Below are positions 1-12,382 of a DNA stretch of 64,000 nt, piece after piece; within the stretch, counting starts at the first letter, position 1; each line of letters starts with the position of its first letter. The position numbers were made by a program, and so were the translations under genes. Location of the stretch: NCBI RefSeq assembly GCF_040802235.1, contig NC_133166.1:3658001-3722000 (forward strand). Reading direction: 5' to 3'. The stretch is from Manis javanica. Lineage: Eukaryota > Chordata > Mammalia > Pholidota > Manidae. The notes under the pieces are model-generated. The model was given only the letters and a program-made list of their open reading frames with translations. It made no database searches and was not told where the DNA came from.

Positions 1-2
1 CT

Positions 3-400
3 CATGATGGACCTGAATTCACCTCACAGACCACCCAACAGGTGGCCTCTGCCCTAAAAATAACCTGGAAGTTCCACATCCCATATCGACCCCAATTCTA
101 AAGCAAGGTAGAGAAGGCAAATCACCTCCAACAGAGCCTAACCAAGTTTTCCCTCCCCAGGCATTTGGATTGGACTAAGCTCCTACCCTTAGCCCTTTTT
201 AAACTCAGGTCTCTCCCCGGCACACCTCTTATGCTCAGCCCTTTAAAGGGGATGCAATTCCCCTCTGCAAATACACCGCTCAGCTTCTCTCACCCTCTGA
301 TCCCCGCAATACTTACCATCTGGGAACTCTCTTACAGGTATCTGGGTACACTTCCTTCCAAGGCAGTCTAAATTCCAAAACATCTATCTATTGCCAAGAC
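3..400 (+). pseudogene. ERV pol remnant: C-terminal part of integrase
   Basis: Reading from base 3 gives the end of a retroviral integrase core: DGPEFTSQ, then a W.FH.PYRPQ pattern about 20 residues on, typical of the segment around the second catalytic aspartate. The frame is broken by a TAA near 105, directly after the PYRPQ motif, and then continues with leucine-rich sequence characteristic of the integrase C-terminal domain to about 300. The catalytic residues cannot be fully checked because the upstream core is outside the window. It cannot encode a working enzyme. Its value is in fixing the orientation and class of the provirus. Confidence 0.75.
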
Positions 401-439
401 AGAGGAAAAGACCTCCTACCCCACAGAGAGGCCCAAGAG

Positions 440-1660
440 TACAAATATTTCAACACCTACTGGCAGAATCTTCCTAAACCAAAAGTTCCCTGCTCTTAGC
501 CAAGAGAGTCCTACTCTGTTGAAACCAGCCTCACCTTCTCCCCTTGACAGCGGGAGCTTTTAGCTCCTCCTTCCATGTATGGCATAAGAGGCAGTCCGAC
601 ATTTACTCCCTAAGCCACCCCCAGACCTCCTCCTCTTATCTCAGTTTGATCCATAGGATGCCTTTTCTTGGAAACAGGCATCTTTTGGGTGTGCAGAGAC
701 AAGGCATACCTTTGCTTACTAACCAACTGGGTGGAGTCTGTACACTGGCCTCCACTTTCCACCCTTTCCTTAGCAACAAATGATCTACCCTTCCCCATAT
801 CCCCCAAAGCCCATGTCAGGGCACAACACACCATACAGCTAGTCCCCTTAACAGACGCCTTGGGAATAATCATGGGCACTGGGACACAGATCTGGGCCCT
901 AGGTGTCTCTTTGTCAGAGTTCACCACGTTGTCCAAAAAACTCACTGTAGAACTCAAAGAGGTATCCAACCAACTGGGACACTTTCAAAATCTAGTGGAC
1001 TGCCTGGCTTCAGTCATCCTCCAAAACCACAGAGGCCTTGATCTCCTGACAGCTTCTCAGGCCAGCCTATGTGCCCTGCTTCAAGGCCACTGCTGCTGTT
1101 ACCCCAACAAATCCGACCTCATCAGTGATGAGGCAAAACGCCTCCGTGAGCAAGATTCCAAACTTCTCGACGGCTCTACTAATAACCCATTTCCCCTTCC
1201 TCTTTATTGGATTCTACCTCTCCAGGCCCCACTAACCTTTATCACCCACCTCCTTCTTTTCCTTGCCTGCCTAATTAACCTGTTCCAAAGATTTTTAAAG
1301 GATCAAACGGCGGCCATCTCCCAGGCAACTACTCAAGAACACCTACAAATGGCCTTCCTGCTTCAAAATATCAGAAAACACCCCCTTGTCACCCCCTCTC
1401 GGCAGGAAGTAGCCAAGAAAAGAACGTTTACCCATCTTGATATACCCCCTTTAGAGCCAGGAAAGATACAGGTCAGAAAAGAGTACTGCCTTTTTGAAAA
1501 AGCCCACCCACCGTCTCAGAGAGACCTAGTTTCATCTTACTCAGGCTGCACGCATTCCCTGGAGGACACGTCAGCAAGCCACAAGCCCACCTTTTCCCCA
1601 GCCCATCCCCTCAAGAGCCTGCCACAAAAACCTGGCCATAAAAAGCCCCTTAGCCTATAA
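440..1660 (+). pseudogene. ERV env remnant with a long open transmembrane-subunit frame
   Basis: The surface half is frame-shifted and poorly preserved. From 668 a single frame stays open to the TAA/TAG region at 1660 (330 codons, beginning with TTG, not ATG). It contains a hydrophobic glycine-rich segment like a fusion peptide (about 845-915), a heptad region, a CX6CC disulfide motif at about 1070-1095, a membrane-spanning stretch (about 1207-1287) and a cytoplasmic tail of about 120 residues. This is the architecture of a gammaretrovirus-type transmembrane protein. There is no start codon or intact surface subunit, so a functional envelope is unlikely. The long open frame may be chance retention. 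Confidence 0.75.
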
Positions 1661-1765
1661 GAGACGCCTTCTTTGTTCTGGTCACTAGAACAGAGGGGTC
1701 CCTCTCAGGTTCAGCAATAAACCTGCTTGGACTGTGCAGTTTGTGTCCCTTCTTTTCCTTTTAAT

Positions 1766-3044
1766 ATTTATGCTATAATAAAATGTAATCGTTTTCATTA
1801 GTTGGAAAAAAATTCCATTTGTCCTGCACTTTTTGAAGGCTATTTCATGATATATATCATTCTGTGGTGACAGTTTCTTGTTTTTCTCCATTAATACTTC
1901 CAATTTTCATTCCAGAATTTTTCTTTCATAGTTTCAAGCAAGAAGTCTGCTGTGTTTACCTTTATTTAAGATCAGTTATTCTAAAGGGCAGGTGGCTATG
2001 TCCTCACCCATGTACATGTATATCAGAGACATTTAGCAGTTAATTCACGGACTGTTTTGATCATCATAGCTGGAAAGGGTGTTGCTGTATCTAGTTTGTA
2101 GCGGCCGTGGATGCTGCTCAGCATTGGACATCACAGCCAGCAGTGCCCCAGAAGAACAACTGTCACCTAGGGCACAGTGCTCAGTGTGCTGGGACAGAAA
2201 ACCCCTCTGTATGTAGTGTCTCTTGCCTTCAATCCTTACTCTTTTACTATTTTTCCATCGGGAGACGTGTGTGTGCTCATTCTGTGTTTTTCTCTGAGAT
2301 TCTTGGATCTGTGGTTTGGTGTGTGATTTTAAATTTCAGGAAATTCTAAGCCATTATCTCTACACACACTTCCTCTGGCCTGACTTCATTCTTTTTAACA
2401 TCTGAGGTTCCAAATATAGTTATTTTGAATCATACGGCTGAAATATTTTCCTGTGATGTCATCACTTTTTTTCTCCTTGTATGTCATTTTGGGTATTCTC
2501 CATTGATCTCTTTATGTTCACTAATTCTTTACTTGACTATCTTGAAGCTAATCCTGTGCCCAAGAACACGGGCTTTATCTCTCTATTTTTATCATTATTT
2601 CTAGCAAGTTTACATTTTGAGGATTAGCTTCCATGACTATAAATGCCTCATCTATTAATGCATGCTGTCACCTTTTCCACTAGTACCCACAGGATTATAG
2701 TTACATTAGGCAACCTGTCATATTTCTAACATTTAAGCCATTATATGAATCTGAGTCTGCTAATGTCTTTATGTTCTTAGAGTCCATCATTTTTTCTTGC
2801 ATATTTGTGTGACATCTACGTTTTCAATGTATAATATTGGAGGACCATTAGAGATTGTGGTAATTGGCATTTCGCCTGCAAACTATTTCCTCTTTTGCTT
2901 GACCTTAAGTACAGGGAGTAAAGCTGGGCTTCAGTTTTGGTTATAATATGATTACCTCAGTGTGCCACAAACTGCAAATTTGTCTATTATTATCTATTTA
3001 CAGTGGGGCTTATTTTTCACACATTCTCAATATCTATCTATCCA
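1766..3044. other. Gene-free AT-rich stretch with an old DNA-transposon relic
   Basis: No convincing gene. About 2085-2205 resembles the non-autonomous hAT element MER5A, with the GGATGCTGCT core and the following CACAGCCAGCAGTGCCCC block. The rest is T-rich sequence with no signature I can name; parts may be very old L1 in antisense. Confidence 0.4.
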
Positions 3045-4035
3045 AAACCTTAGGTCTTACTTTCCACATGTGTCCAAACAAAAAGTCTTCCACACATCAA
3101 AGAAAACAACCAACAAAGTGAAGAGACAGTCTAAAAAGTGGGAGAAAATATTAGCAGGCCATATATTTGATAAAGGTTTAATATACAAAGTTTTAAGAGA
3201 AAAAAATAAAATAAATACAACATAATTCAATTAAAAAATAGGCAACAACCAGAACAGATATTACTCCAAACAAGATAAATAAACGACCATCAGACATATG
3301 AAAAAATTCCCAAGATTACTATTCTTCACGAAAGTGCAAATAAGAGAACAATGAGACATCACATCCCACCTGTTAGAATGGCTCCTATCAAACAGACCAA
3401 AGATATCAAGTGTTGGAAAGAACGTGAAGAAAAAGGAATCTTAAGACACTGTTGGTTGGAATGTAAGTAGATATTGTCATTACAGAAAAAACAATGCAGT
3501 TTCTCAATACATTAACAATAGAACTAGCCTAAAAACCAGCAATTCCTCTGTTGGGTGTCCATTGGAATTCAAATCTGTATTTCAAAGAGATGTCTGCACT
3601 CCTGTGTTCATTGTAGCATTGTTCACAATACCTAAGATGTGAAGATGACACAAATCCATTGATGGCTGAATGGATAAAGAAAATGTGGTGTAATATAACA
3701 TGATTCAGCCTTTACAAAGAAGGAAGTCCTGCCATTTCCAACAACATGGGTGAACCTGGAGGAAATTATGCTCAGTAAAATAAACCAGATGCAGAAAGAC
3801 AAATTCTGTATGATCTCATTTATATGTAGAATCTAAATAAATCAAATTCATGTAGAGAGTAGAATGGTGGTTGCTAGGGGCTGGTGTGTGGGTAGAATGG
3901 GCAGGTGTTGGTCAAAGGGTACAAAGTTCCAGGTATGCAGGATAAATAAGACCTAGAGATCTAATGCACAACGTGGTGACTGTAGTTAATCATACTGTAT
4001 TGCATACTAGAAATTTGCTAAGAGAATAATCTTAA
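3045..4035 (+). mobile_element. Old L1 3' end (ORF2 tail and 3' UTR)
   Basis: Degenerate but recognisable end of L1 ORF2. It includes the region matching a cysteine-rich C-terminal segment, the block around 'GGATAAAGAAAATGTGG' and the 'ATGATCTCATTTATATGTAGAATCTAA' type 3' UTR. Numerous indels indicate an ancient L1M-type copy. No open frame of note survives. Confidence 0.75.
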
Positions 4036-5695
4036 ATGTTGTCACACACAAACAGCAAACAAACAGCATGAGGTAATAGATACATTTATTACTTGGATTT
4101 TGTTAATTGTTTCACAATGTTTGTATTTCACATATATTATATCATAGTACACCTTGAAAATATTAAAATTTTAATTGTCTATTTTACTTCAAAAAAGCTG
4201 AAAAATATTTACTTACCTCACTATTACCAAAAAAAAACTTCGCAACTCTTTTCCCATCATTTCTTATATGAGCAAATTCATTATGCAGAAATCTGTATAT
4301 TCTAGCATAAAATTATTAATTCATGGATAATTTTACTAATTGAAAAAGGAAAAATAATATTCATCCCAATGAATATTATCTAGAGATGTATTTTTAGTAG
4401 ATTATACTTCTGTTTTGAAAATGTTACAAAAATCTGTTATATATTTGAGTTACTGAATTAAGTTAAGATAATAACGGTTGTAAAAACAATTGAATTCAGA
4501 AAATCTTCTTAGAGCTTTACTAACATAGAACATAAAGGCCATGTGACATACATTTTTATAACAGTCATATACTTTGACATATGATTAATAGGGATACAAT
4601 TCTGGAGAGTTAGTGGAATTGTGACTTCAGGAACAAAAGATAATATAAAAAATAAAATAAAATATATAAAAATAGTATAAAATTGAATGATCCATGTATT
4701 TCAAATTAAACATGATGAGCATAAGATAGCTATCTAAAGCACTAAAAATAATCTGTTTTTGTTTTGCAATTTAAACTTCTGAAGTTAGTTGAAACTTCAA
4801 AAAGATATGTAGAATTTTAAAATGAATTCATTAAGAGGGCACATGAATAAAAAAATTGAATAACGCTAAAGTCATTCATGTTCTACAGAGTAGCTATAGA
4901 AATTATCAAAGACAATTTGAAGTCTAAAATTACAGAATGGAAAATGTCGAATGCTATATCTCTTTATAGAAAGTATAGTGTCTGGTGGTTGAAGTCTCAA
5001 TTTATTGGCTTCATTTGTGTCTCTCACTAATTGTGAAACATTAATCAGAGCACTTAAACAGTAGGTATTTCCATTTCAAAATGAAAATTAAGTCTTCTAT
5101 CTTAAATATCACTAATCATTCTTTACCAAGACAATGGGGGGAAACCCACTTACCAATGGAAATGGATGATTCATCATTGACTCCAATCAAGAGCAATATA
5201 ACATCTCTGCTACTTTTCCACAGTTGTTCCAGGTAAGATCAAAGTAAGCAAAACAATGTACAAAGGAAGACATTCGTTTGTGAGTACATAAAATATTGTT
5301 GGTTATCATTACATATCTAAATTCCCAGTAAAAGTTTATTTCAGTTGATCATTTTAATCTTAAAATCCCATACACATTGCAGTCTATCTCATGAACAAAA
5401 CTAAGGCTGTCATCCAGTTGTCATTCTATTTTCACAAAAACAGCAGAATTCCTTCTCTGGATACTTTTCTTAACAAACATGGAGTTCTATTCATATGCAA
5501 AAAGTACACTACAAAACAATGATACATAAGTAATTCAAGCAAAATTAAAGACAGAAGAAAGATAACTATATTACAAAATTTTGAAAAATGAGAAACTTGT
5601 GTTTGTCTCTCTTAAATATTAAGAAAAACAATATTACTATTAGAGGGAAATTAATCCTCACCATCCACACAGTATTCAAGGTCTGAGTAATTCTC
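4036..5695. other. Gene-free AT-rich DNA; left end of duplicated unit A from about 4235
   Basis: No gene or named repeat is visible. From about 4235 onward the sequence is paralogous to 42030 onward, in the same orientation with scattered substitutions and indels, so the segmental duplication starts at or before this point. Confidence 0.6.
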
Positions 5696-5699
5696 TGTT

Positions 5700-6130
5700 T
5701 AGATTATAAATAAAACTGATCATTTAAAGCAACAATTGCCTCATTAACGGTGGCAGGTCTGAAAGCAGCAACTGGTAAAGAAAGAGATCAGAGCAAGTGA
5801 GATATCAGTGAGGAGAACTAAGACAAGTGATTGATTGTGTTGAGCCCCAAAAAGATAATAGGAAAGCAGAGCATGTGAGTATCAAGGATATGCTACTCCA
5901 CATGCATAACATGCATCTATTAGCACGGCAGAGAGCTCCTGGGACTTGGTATCTGTTTAGAACAGAGGGGTACAAATGGCCACAAAGCTGTGGAGGCCAT
6001 CATGACAAAGTGAATGAATTTGGTAACTACAAAGAGACAAAAGAGAAAGAGCTGTACATACACCCTGAAAATGAAATGTGTCTGCCTTCCACAAGTAGAA
6101 TACATTGCCACTTACAAGTCTCAGTATTTT
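5700..6130 (-). pseudogene. Ancient olfactory-receptor relic, TM3 to extracellular loop 2
   Basis: On the minus strand the segment reads through an OR middle section in shifting frames: FCLFVVTKF (TM3), then a frameshifted remnant of the MAYDR..AICNP region. After that come bases matching the OR codons for SYACGVA.SLILTCSA (TM4) and the stretch corresponding to the cysteine-rich second extracellular loop and start of TM5. The N-terminus and C-terminus are not recognisable. A paralogue with the same extent at 43470-43880 is better preserved and confirms the identification. It differs from the OR5L-like genes nearby, so it is the remains of a separate receptor. It is non-functional. Confidence 0.8.
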
Positions 6131-6364
6131 ATGTACAATGGAGAATTAGTATGAAAACAAACGTAAAACAAAAGTGAGACGTGCCATTTAAGTCAGAAAT
6201 GACACTACTCATAATAATGGTTATTCACTGATTGCAAGTAACAGGTTTGGATATACATATATATGACATATACTTATGATAGGACAGAGTATATGTAACA
6301 TAAGTACACTATAGGAAACAGCAAACAGAGAGAGAAAATGATAGAGAAAGAATCAGGGATTCCT

Positions 6365-6485
6365 TATGTGCCAGAGATTACCCTAAGCTCTTTGCACGTG
6401 ACAGGTAAGTTAATTTTCCTAATTTTTATGTGAAGTAATTACTATGATTATTATATACATTTTTCAAGTGAGATATTATCTGAGC
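6365..6485 (-). mobile_element. MIR-family SINE fragment (unit A)
   Basis: Matches the MIR end: 'TGTGCCAGAGATTACCCTAA', 'CTTTGCACGTGACAGG', then a run like the usual 'ATTATTATCCCCATTTTACAGATGAG' region. Paralogous copies are at 24303-24430 and 44117-44235. Confidence 0.55.
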
Positions 6486-7000
6486 TTCCAAAATCACTGG
6501 AAGCTGCAGCAAAGAAATAATAAAGGAACCAAGATACAAGCAAAAAGCTTAAAAAACAAAAGAGCTAAAAGATGAAATACATATACACATGTAGAAAACT
6601 TACACGGTATGTGTAAATCATTCAACAAGGATGTGTTCTTCATTTGTAAATTATAGGAATTCAATTTTGAAAAGATTTAAAGTTTCCATAATAGGTACTG
6701 AAAATACGATTCTCAAGAGGTCTTCATTAAACTATGAAGGCTTTAGGAACAAACTAAATGAGTGTATCTTAGGAATCCATATTCACATCCATTAAGACAT
6801 TACAAATTGGAGAAAGGCAAAGAAGGCTTGAAATCTTCAAATATGCTCAATCTAATTGTATCCTTGTAAACTGAAAAGGCACAAAGGTAAATGACTCAAA
6901 AGGAATCACCCATTCTCTCCATTCCAACAGTCCAGGCTACCAATTAACCCCTGCACCAGACTTCTCTTTGGGACCCAGAGTCCTCCTAAGAGAATATTCT
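6486..7000. other. Unit A spacer downstream of the OR pseudogene
   Basis: No gene seen. Near-identical sequence is present at 24430-24964 and, with more changes, at 44236-44762. Confidence 0.6.
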
Positions 7001-7933
7001 CTAGGAAAATAATTTGGAGTTCACCAGTTCTTTAAGGGCTCCTTTCACATCCTTGTTCCTCAGGCTATAGATCAGGGGGTTCAGCATGGGAATCACAATC
7101 GTGTAGAACACAGTGGCCACTTTGTCAGTGCTCATACTGTTGCCAGAACTGGGCCTGGAATAGATGAAAAGGATTGTTTCATGGAAGACAGCGATGGCTG
7201 TGAAGTGGGAGGCACAGGTGGAGAAGGCTTTGCACCTTCCCTGGGCGGAGCGCATCCTCAGGATGGTGACGAGAATAAACAAGTAGGAGGTGAGGATGAT
7301 CACAGTGGTAATGATTTCATTGCCAGTAGCCAAAATGTACAGCAGCAGCTCATTCATAGTGACATCAGAGCAAGCAAGGGACAAGAGAGGGGGTAGATCA
7401 CAAAAGAAGTGGTTAATCACATTTGATCGATAGGAGGAGATCGGAAGAGCTAAGCACAAGTGCATCAGGGAACACACAGTCCCACACAGGTAACAACCAA
7501 ACACCAGCACCACACAGAGATGCCGGGACATGGTGACCACATACAGCAGTGGGTTACAAATGGCCTCAAAACGGTCATAGGCCATCACAGCCAGCAGGAA
7601 GACCTCAGTTACCACACACGTGCAAAACAAGTAGACTGCACAGTGCATCCCAGCACAGAAATGGTTTTGTCTTCATTTAACACACTAGTGAGCATCTTTG
7701 GTAGGATGACTGCAGAGTAGCAGAAGTCCACACAGGACAAGTGGCTGAGGAAAAAGTACATGGGGGTGTGAAGTCGAGAGCTGACCTGAATCAGTGCAAT
7801 CATGCCCAGGTTGCCCAAAACTGTGAGTCCGTAGATGAGAAGAAACACCAGGAAGAGGAGGACGCTCAGCTCAGGGGCGTCTGCTCACCCGAGGAGAATG
7901 ACCTCTGTCACTGGTGCAGTGTCCCTGGCCCAT
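7001..7933 (-). pseudogene. OR5L-like olfactory receptor pseudogene, unit A
   Basis: A complete OR-length segment resembling OR5L. The C-terminal 215 codons (7001-7648) are open from TM3 onward with [24 protein letters not shown] and [12 protein letters not shown] intact; the N-terminal half is open separately at 7609-7848. Three lesions break it: a two-base loss near codon 8, a TGA at 7886-7888 replacing the LGL/LGF leucine before TDAPEL, and a one-base deletion in the VQ-FYLF segment just after the conserved TM3 cysteine. All three are shared with the copies at 24965 and 44763, so inactivation preceded duplication. [10 protein letters not shown] is changed to [10 protein letters not shown], and FHGTIL to FHETIL only in this copy. 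It cannot make a full receptor. Confidence 0.93.
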
Positions 7934-8399
7934 GACCCCACTTATTCGTAGTTATTTGCCCTTATGTGATCCAAAATTCAATTTTGACTGTCTCCTAGAA
8001 AAGTTTTGTAAAGAAGCAGGATAGTTAGATTTTTCAGTGAAGAAACAAGACATTACTTTGTGAAATTTAGGAAGAGTTCAGACATTGCACATCCAGAAGC
8101 AAAGAGCTCTCGTTGCATCGTTAAATCACACTAAAGCGGTCAATATGCAGAAGCAGGTGTATATAATTTAAACTAGATCTATATAATTTAGAGCTTGGAA
8201 TTGAATCATTAGCATGACATCAAATATTATTTAATTAACTATATAGTTTTGTAAAATCATATCCTTTTTTTCAGGCAGATTCTTTAATCAGTACTGGATA
8301 TATTGGGATAACATGAAATTATTTTTTAAATACATAGTACCCTTCTCTGTTTCCACTTAAAGGATGAGCAGTATGCCCATTTAGGACTATAATAAAAAC
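7934..8399. other. Upstream flank of the OR pseudogene, unit A
   Basis: Would hold the 5' untranslated exon and promoter of the dead receptor. No clear site is recognised. Repeated closely in units B and C. Confidence 0.5.
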
Positions 8400-11300
8400 A
8401 AAAACTCACAAGAAAAAAATGGTCAGTTGGCTTCACAATTGAATTCTATGATACATTTAAAAATGAGCCATTACCCATTCTTCTTATAATATTCCAAAAT
8501 GTAGAAGCATAGGAAACACTTCCAAAACTCATTGTAGTAGGACAAAATCACACTTATATCAAATCCAGACAAGGGCAATTTGAGAAAAGGAAAATTATAG
8601 ACCAATATCCATGATGAATGTAGATGCAAATAGTCTTAACAAAATAGTAGCAACCCTAATTCAAAAATGCATCCAAGGATCATCAATCACAACCAAGTGG
8701 CATTTATTCTCCAGGGATGCAAGGAATGAACAATATTCATAAATCAATCAATGTGATACACCACATAAACAAAGAAAGGATGAAAACCACATAATCATGT
8801 CAATACATGTGAAAAAGCATTAGACCAAATTCCACATCCATTCCTGATTAAAACTCCAAATTAAATGAGTATCAAAGGAATGTACCTCAACATGATGAAG
8901 GCCACAGATGACAAACCCTGGTTAACCACATACTCAAGAGGAAAAGCTGAAAGCTTTTCTTTTAAGATCAGGAACAAAACATGGATGTCCAATCTCACCA
9001 CTTTTATTCAATATACCACCAAAAATGCAAGCCATGTAAATCAGACAAGAAAAAAGACATTCAGATTGGTAAGAAAGAAGTAAAAATGTCACTATTTTCA
9101 GATGATATGATACTATCTATAGAAAACCTTAAAGACTCCAACAGAAAACAATAACTAGTAAATGGATTCAGCTAAGTGACAGGATACAAAATCAATACAC
9201 AGAAATTGATGGATTGTGTTCTATATTCTAATAACAACCCAGAAGAAAGAGGAATAAGGAAAACAATTCCATTTACTTTGGCATCCAAAAAAATAACATA
9301 CCCAGAAATAAACCTAACCAGGGATGTGAAAGAACTATACTCTGAAAACTATAATACACTCACGAGAGAAACTAAAGAAGACACAAAACAATGGAAATCT
9401 ATCCCATGTTCATGGACAGGAAGAATTAATATTGTCAAAATGGCCATACTGCCCAAAACAATAGGTAGATTCAATGCAATCCCTATCAAAATACCAACAG
9501 CATTTTTCACTGAACTGCAGCTGAACTGACCACACAAGAACACAAATGCCCAAAGCAATCCTGAAGAACAAAGCTTGGGTATTATGCACCTGCCTTCCAG
9601 CTATACTACTACCCTACAGTAATCTACACAGCATGGTAATGGCACAAGAACAGACCAATACATAGTGTAACTGAAAAAAGAGCCCAGATACACACCCATG
9701 TATAGATGATCAATTCCTACAAGACTAAGGAGCCATGAATAGACAGTGCAGAAAACACAAGCTCTTTAATAACTGGTGTCGAAAAACTGGACAGCTACAG
9801 GCAAGAGAATGAAACTGGATTACCATCTAACTCCACACACAAAGTAAACTCAAAAGGGATTAAAGAACTAAATAGAAGATGTGAGACCATTAATTTCTTA
9901 AAAGAAAACATAGTGAAAAATATTTGAATATAAGCATAAGCAATTTTTACCTGGGCACATCTCCTCAGGTAATGGGAACAAAATGACAAATGACAAGTGG
10001 ACTGCATCAAAGTAAAAAGCTTCTGTACAGAAAAGACACCATCAGCAAAGAAAAAGGCAAGCTACACTACAGGACAATATATTCATAACCAATTTATCCA
10101 ATACAGGACTAACATCCAAAATATATAAAGAACTCATGCAGCTCAACATCAACATAAACAACCCAATTAGAAAATGGGCAGACAATCTGAACAGACTTTT
10201 TCCAAAGAAGAAATAGAGATCTCCAACAGGCACATGAAAAGATGCTTGCCATCTCTAATCATCAGGGAAACGCAAATCAAAACCACCTCACACCAGTTAA
10301 AATGGCCACTATGCAAAAGACAAAAAATAACAAGTGCTGCTGAGGATGTGGAGAAAAGCGAACCCTCCTACACTGTCGGTGGGAATGTTAATTGGTGCAG
10401 CCACTGTGGAAAAGTAAAGAGGTTCCTCAAAAACTAAAAATAGACATACCATACAACCCAGTAACTGCACTTTGGGAATTTACCCCAAGAAAATCTCTGA
10501 TTGGAAAATATATATGCACCTTATTCACTCACATGAGTGCACACAATGAGTAAGTTTGCTAAATCCATTAATCCTATTTTAAAGCATTGACTAAAATTTG
10601 AATGCACATTAGATGTCCTAATGCAACAGTTTTCTAGTGAATCACAAACATTTTGGGGCAGGCCCAAGTTCCTTTCAAGCCACCAACCAGTCTGGGATTA
10701 GTAAAAGGAAGTGATAATTTGTTCTGCTGGTTCCCTAGTTCTTTGCTATTGAGAGTACTGTACCTTTATTATCAGTTACAAGTTGGTGCCTTAAATTTTA
10801 AAACTATGTTTATGTACCTTTGCTTTTAAATAGAAAGTGGAGACAATCATCCCATCAAATGACTTGCTGATATTTTTCTGCACAAATGTCTTGTCTTGAA
10901 ACACTGTTACACCTCCTTATAAATATGTACTTCATGAAAATACTGTGCACATAAAAACTAGATATATGAAACCCTATGTTATTCCACATTATTTACAGTA
11001 GTCAAGATATGGAAGAAACCAAAATGTCCATCAAAAAATGAATGGATAAAGAATATGTGGTACATATAAACAAAGGCATATTATTCAGCCATTAAAAAGT
11101 CACTTGAAACAACATAGATGGACCTAGAAGGTATTATGCTTCATAAAAAAGCTTTGCAGAGATATACAAATACCATGAGATTCAACTTACATGTAGAATC
11201 TAAAAACAAAACAAACAAAATGAACAAAAGAGCAGAAAACTCACAGACACTGAGAAGTGACTGGCGGTTACTATGGGGGAAGGGTTGGGGTGGCTAGGTG

Positions 11301-11550
11301 CAGAGTGTAAGAGACATAAATGGGACCAAAAATATCAATCATAGCATAGTTGCTCCTGGGGATGGAAGTGCAATGTGGAGAAAATAGCCAGTGATTCTGT
11401 AACATCTTACTATGTTGACAGATAGCAAGTGCACTAGTTGGGGTGAGGATATAATAATGTTGGCAACTGTTGAACTACTGTGTTGTGTACTTGAAACCAG
11501 TATAATACTGTATATAAACTTTACTTAAATATAAATAAATAAATAAAAAT
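8400..11550 (+). mobile_element. 5'-truncated L1 (ORF2 C-terminal half to 3' end), unit A
   Basis: Starts in the reverse-transcriptase region (ATGGCTTCACAATTGAATTC-type block) and runs through the FADD region near 9100, where 'TCAGATGATATGATACTATC' encodes SDDMILS. It continues through the thumb and the cysteine-rich C-terminus and ends in a 3' UTR with an A/T-rich tail at 11520-11550. ORF2 is broken by many stops and indels; the longest open piece is 117 codons (9176-9529). It is interrupted by about 430 bp of unrelated sequence at about 10525-10950. Same copy, same truncation point, in units B (26375) and C (46180), so insertion preceded the duplication. Confidence 0.85.
10525..10950. other. 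Unidentified insert within L1, unit A
   Basis: L1 similarity stops after the 'TATATATGCACC' block and resumes near 'GAAACCCTATGTTATTCC'. The sequence between matches no family I recognise. The same insert sits in unit B at about 28500-28925. Edges are approximate. Confidence 0.5.
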
Positions 11551-12050
11551 TCATCACCAAAAATAAGACAGAGTTAACTCAAAACTGTTCATTTTTAGCA
11601 ATATGTTTCAGAAGGATAAAGCAGCTTTTATACACTATTAGATTTTTCTATAAAATTATCATAGTGATTTTGTTAATCAAGATTCAAGATTGGCCATTGT
11701 TTAGAGAATTGATGCACAGATTCAAACTTTCTGTAACTATGATCTGAAGCTTTATAATAGGCTATTTTCAAGTGAATTTACTGCCTTGAAATGTTTGAAG
11801 AGCCCATTAAAGATGTGCATGTGAAATTATCACTAAAAATGCCTGCAGCCCACTGAAGCATTATTTATAATACTAAAACTTACAAAAGAACATATCAAAC
11901 AAGACAGAAATGGTCTAAACTATGGTACATATTTATTATGGAAAACTATGCACTATTAAAATGTTTTTGAAGAACATTTAATGATCTGAAAAATAGCTAT
12001 AATTAAATGGTAAGTTAAAAAATAGTAAGCCACATAGCACACATATGTAT
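11551..12050. mobile_element. Gene-free; old L1 3'-end fragment at about 11850-12050
   Basis: The first 300 bases show nothing. 11850-12050 reads like an old L1 tail: 'AAACTATGGTACATATTTAT', 'GAAAACTATGCACTATTAAA', then a TAAGTTAAAAAA block. It is directly followed by MER2. Paralogue at 29830-30030. Confidence 0.4.
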
Positions 12051-12382
12051 TACAGTTGACACTGTAACGACCCCAGGTTTGAACTGTGTGGGTCCACTTA
12101 AGGGAGGACTATTTTTTAATCAATATGGTGCATAACTGTGAATGTATTTTCTATACCTTATGACTTGCTTAACATTTCCTTTTTTCTAGCTTAATTTTTT
12201 GAAGAAGACAGTACATAATGAATATAATATAAAATGCACGTGTTGATAGATTGTTTTGTTATAGGTAACGCTTTTGGACAAGAGGCTAATAAAAAATAAA
12301 TTTTGGAGGAGTCAAAGGTTGTAAGCAGCTTTTCACCTGCACATTGGTTGTGCCCCGAACTTCAGGGTTCTTCAAGAGCCCA
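12051..12382 (+). mobile_element. MER2-type DNA transposon (pogo/Tigger-related), unit A
   Basis: Begins with TACAGTTGACACTGTAACGA and continues 'GGTTTGAACTGTGTGGGTCC', a characteristic MER2 start. The middle and end blocks ('TTGGAGGAGTCAAAGGTTGT', 'GGTTCTTCAAGAGCCC') also fit. Non-coding and ancient. Paralogue at 30032-30362. Confidence 0.75.

Larger units (their letters stand above)
1..1765 (+). mobile_element. 3' part of a degraded gammaretrovirus-like provirus
   Basis: The window opens inside an endogenous retrovirus on the plus strand. In order it shows an integrase tail, an env region and a short LTR-like end. The LTR-like end has a TATA-type box near 1641 and an AATAAA near 1718 just after the env frame, so most of U3 is missing or overlaps the env tail. 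The 5' part lies outside the window. Many stops and frame changes in pol and in the surface half of env show that it is old. Family assignment to the gammaretrovirus-like (class I) group rests on the transmembrane CX6CC motif and gene order; no closer name is offered. Confidence 0.8.

Noticed and set aside
5827-6177. 116-codon plus-strand frame
   Set aside because: It is antisense to the OR relic, which is recognisable on the minus strand.
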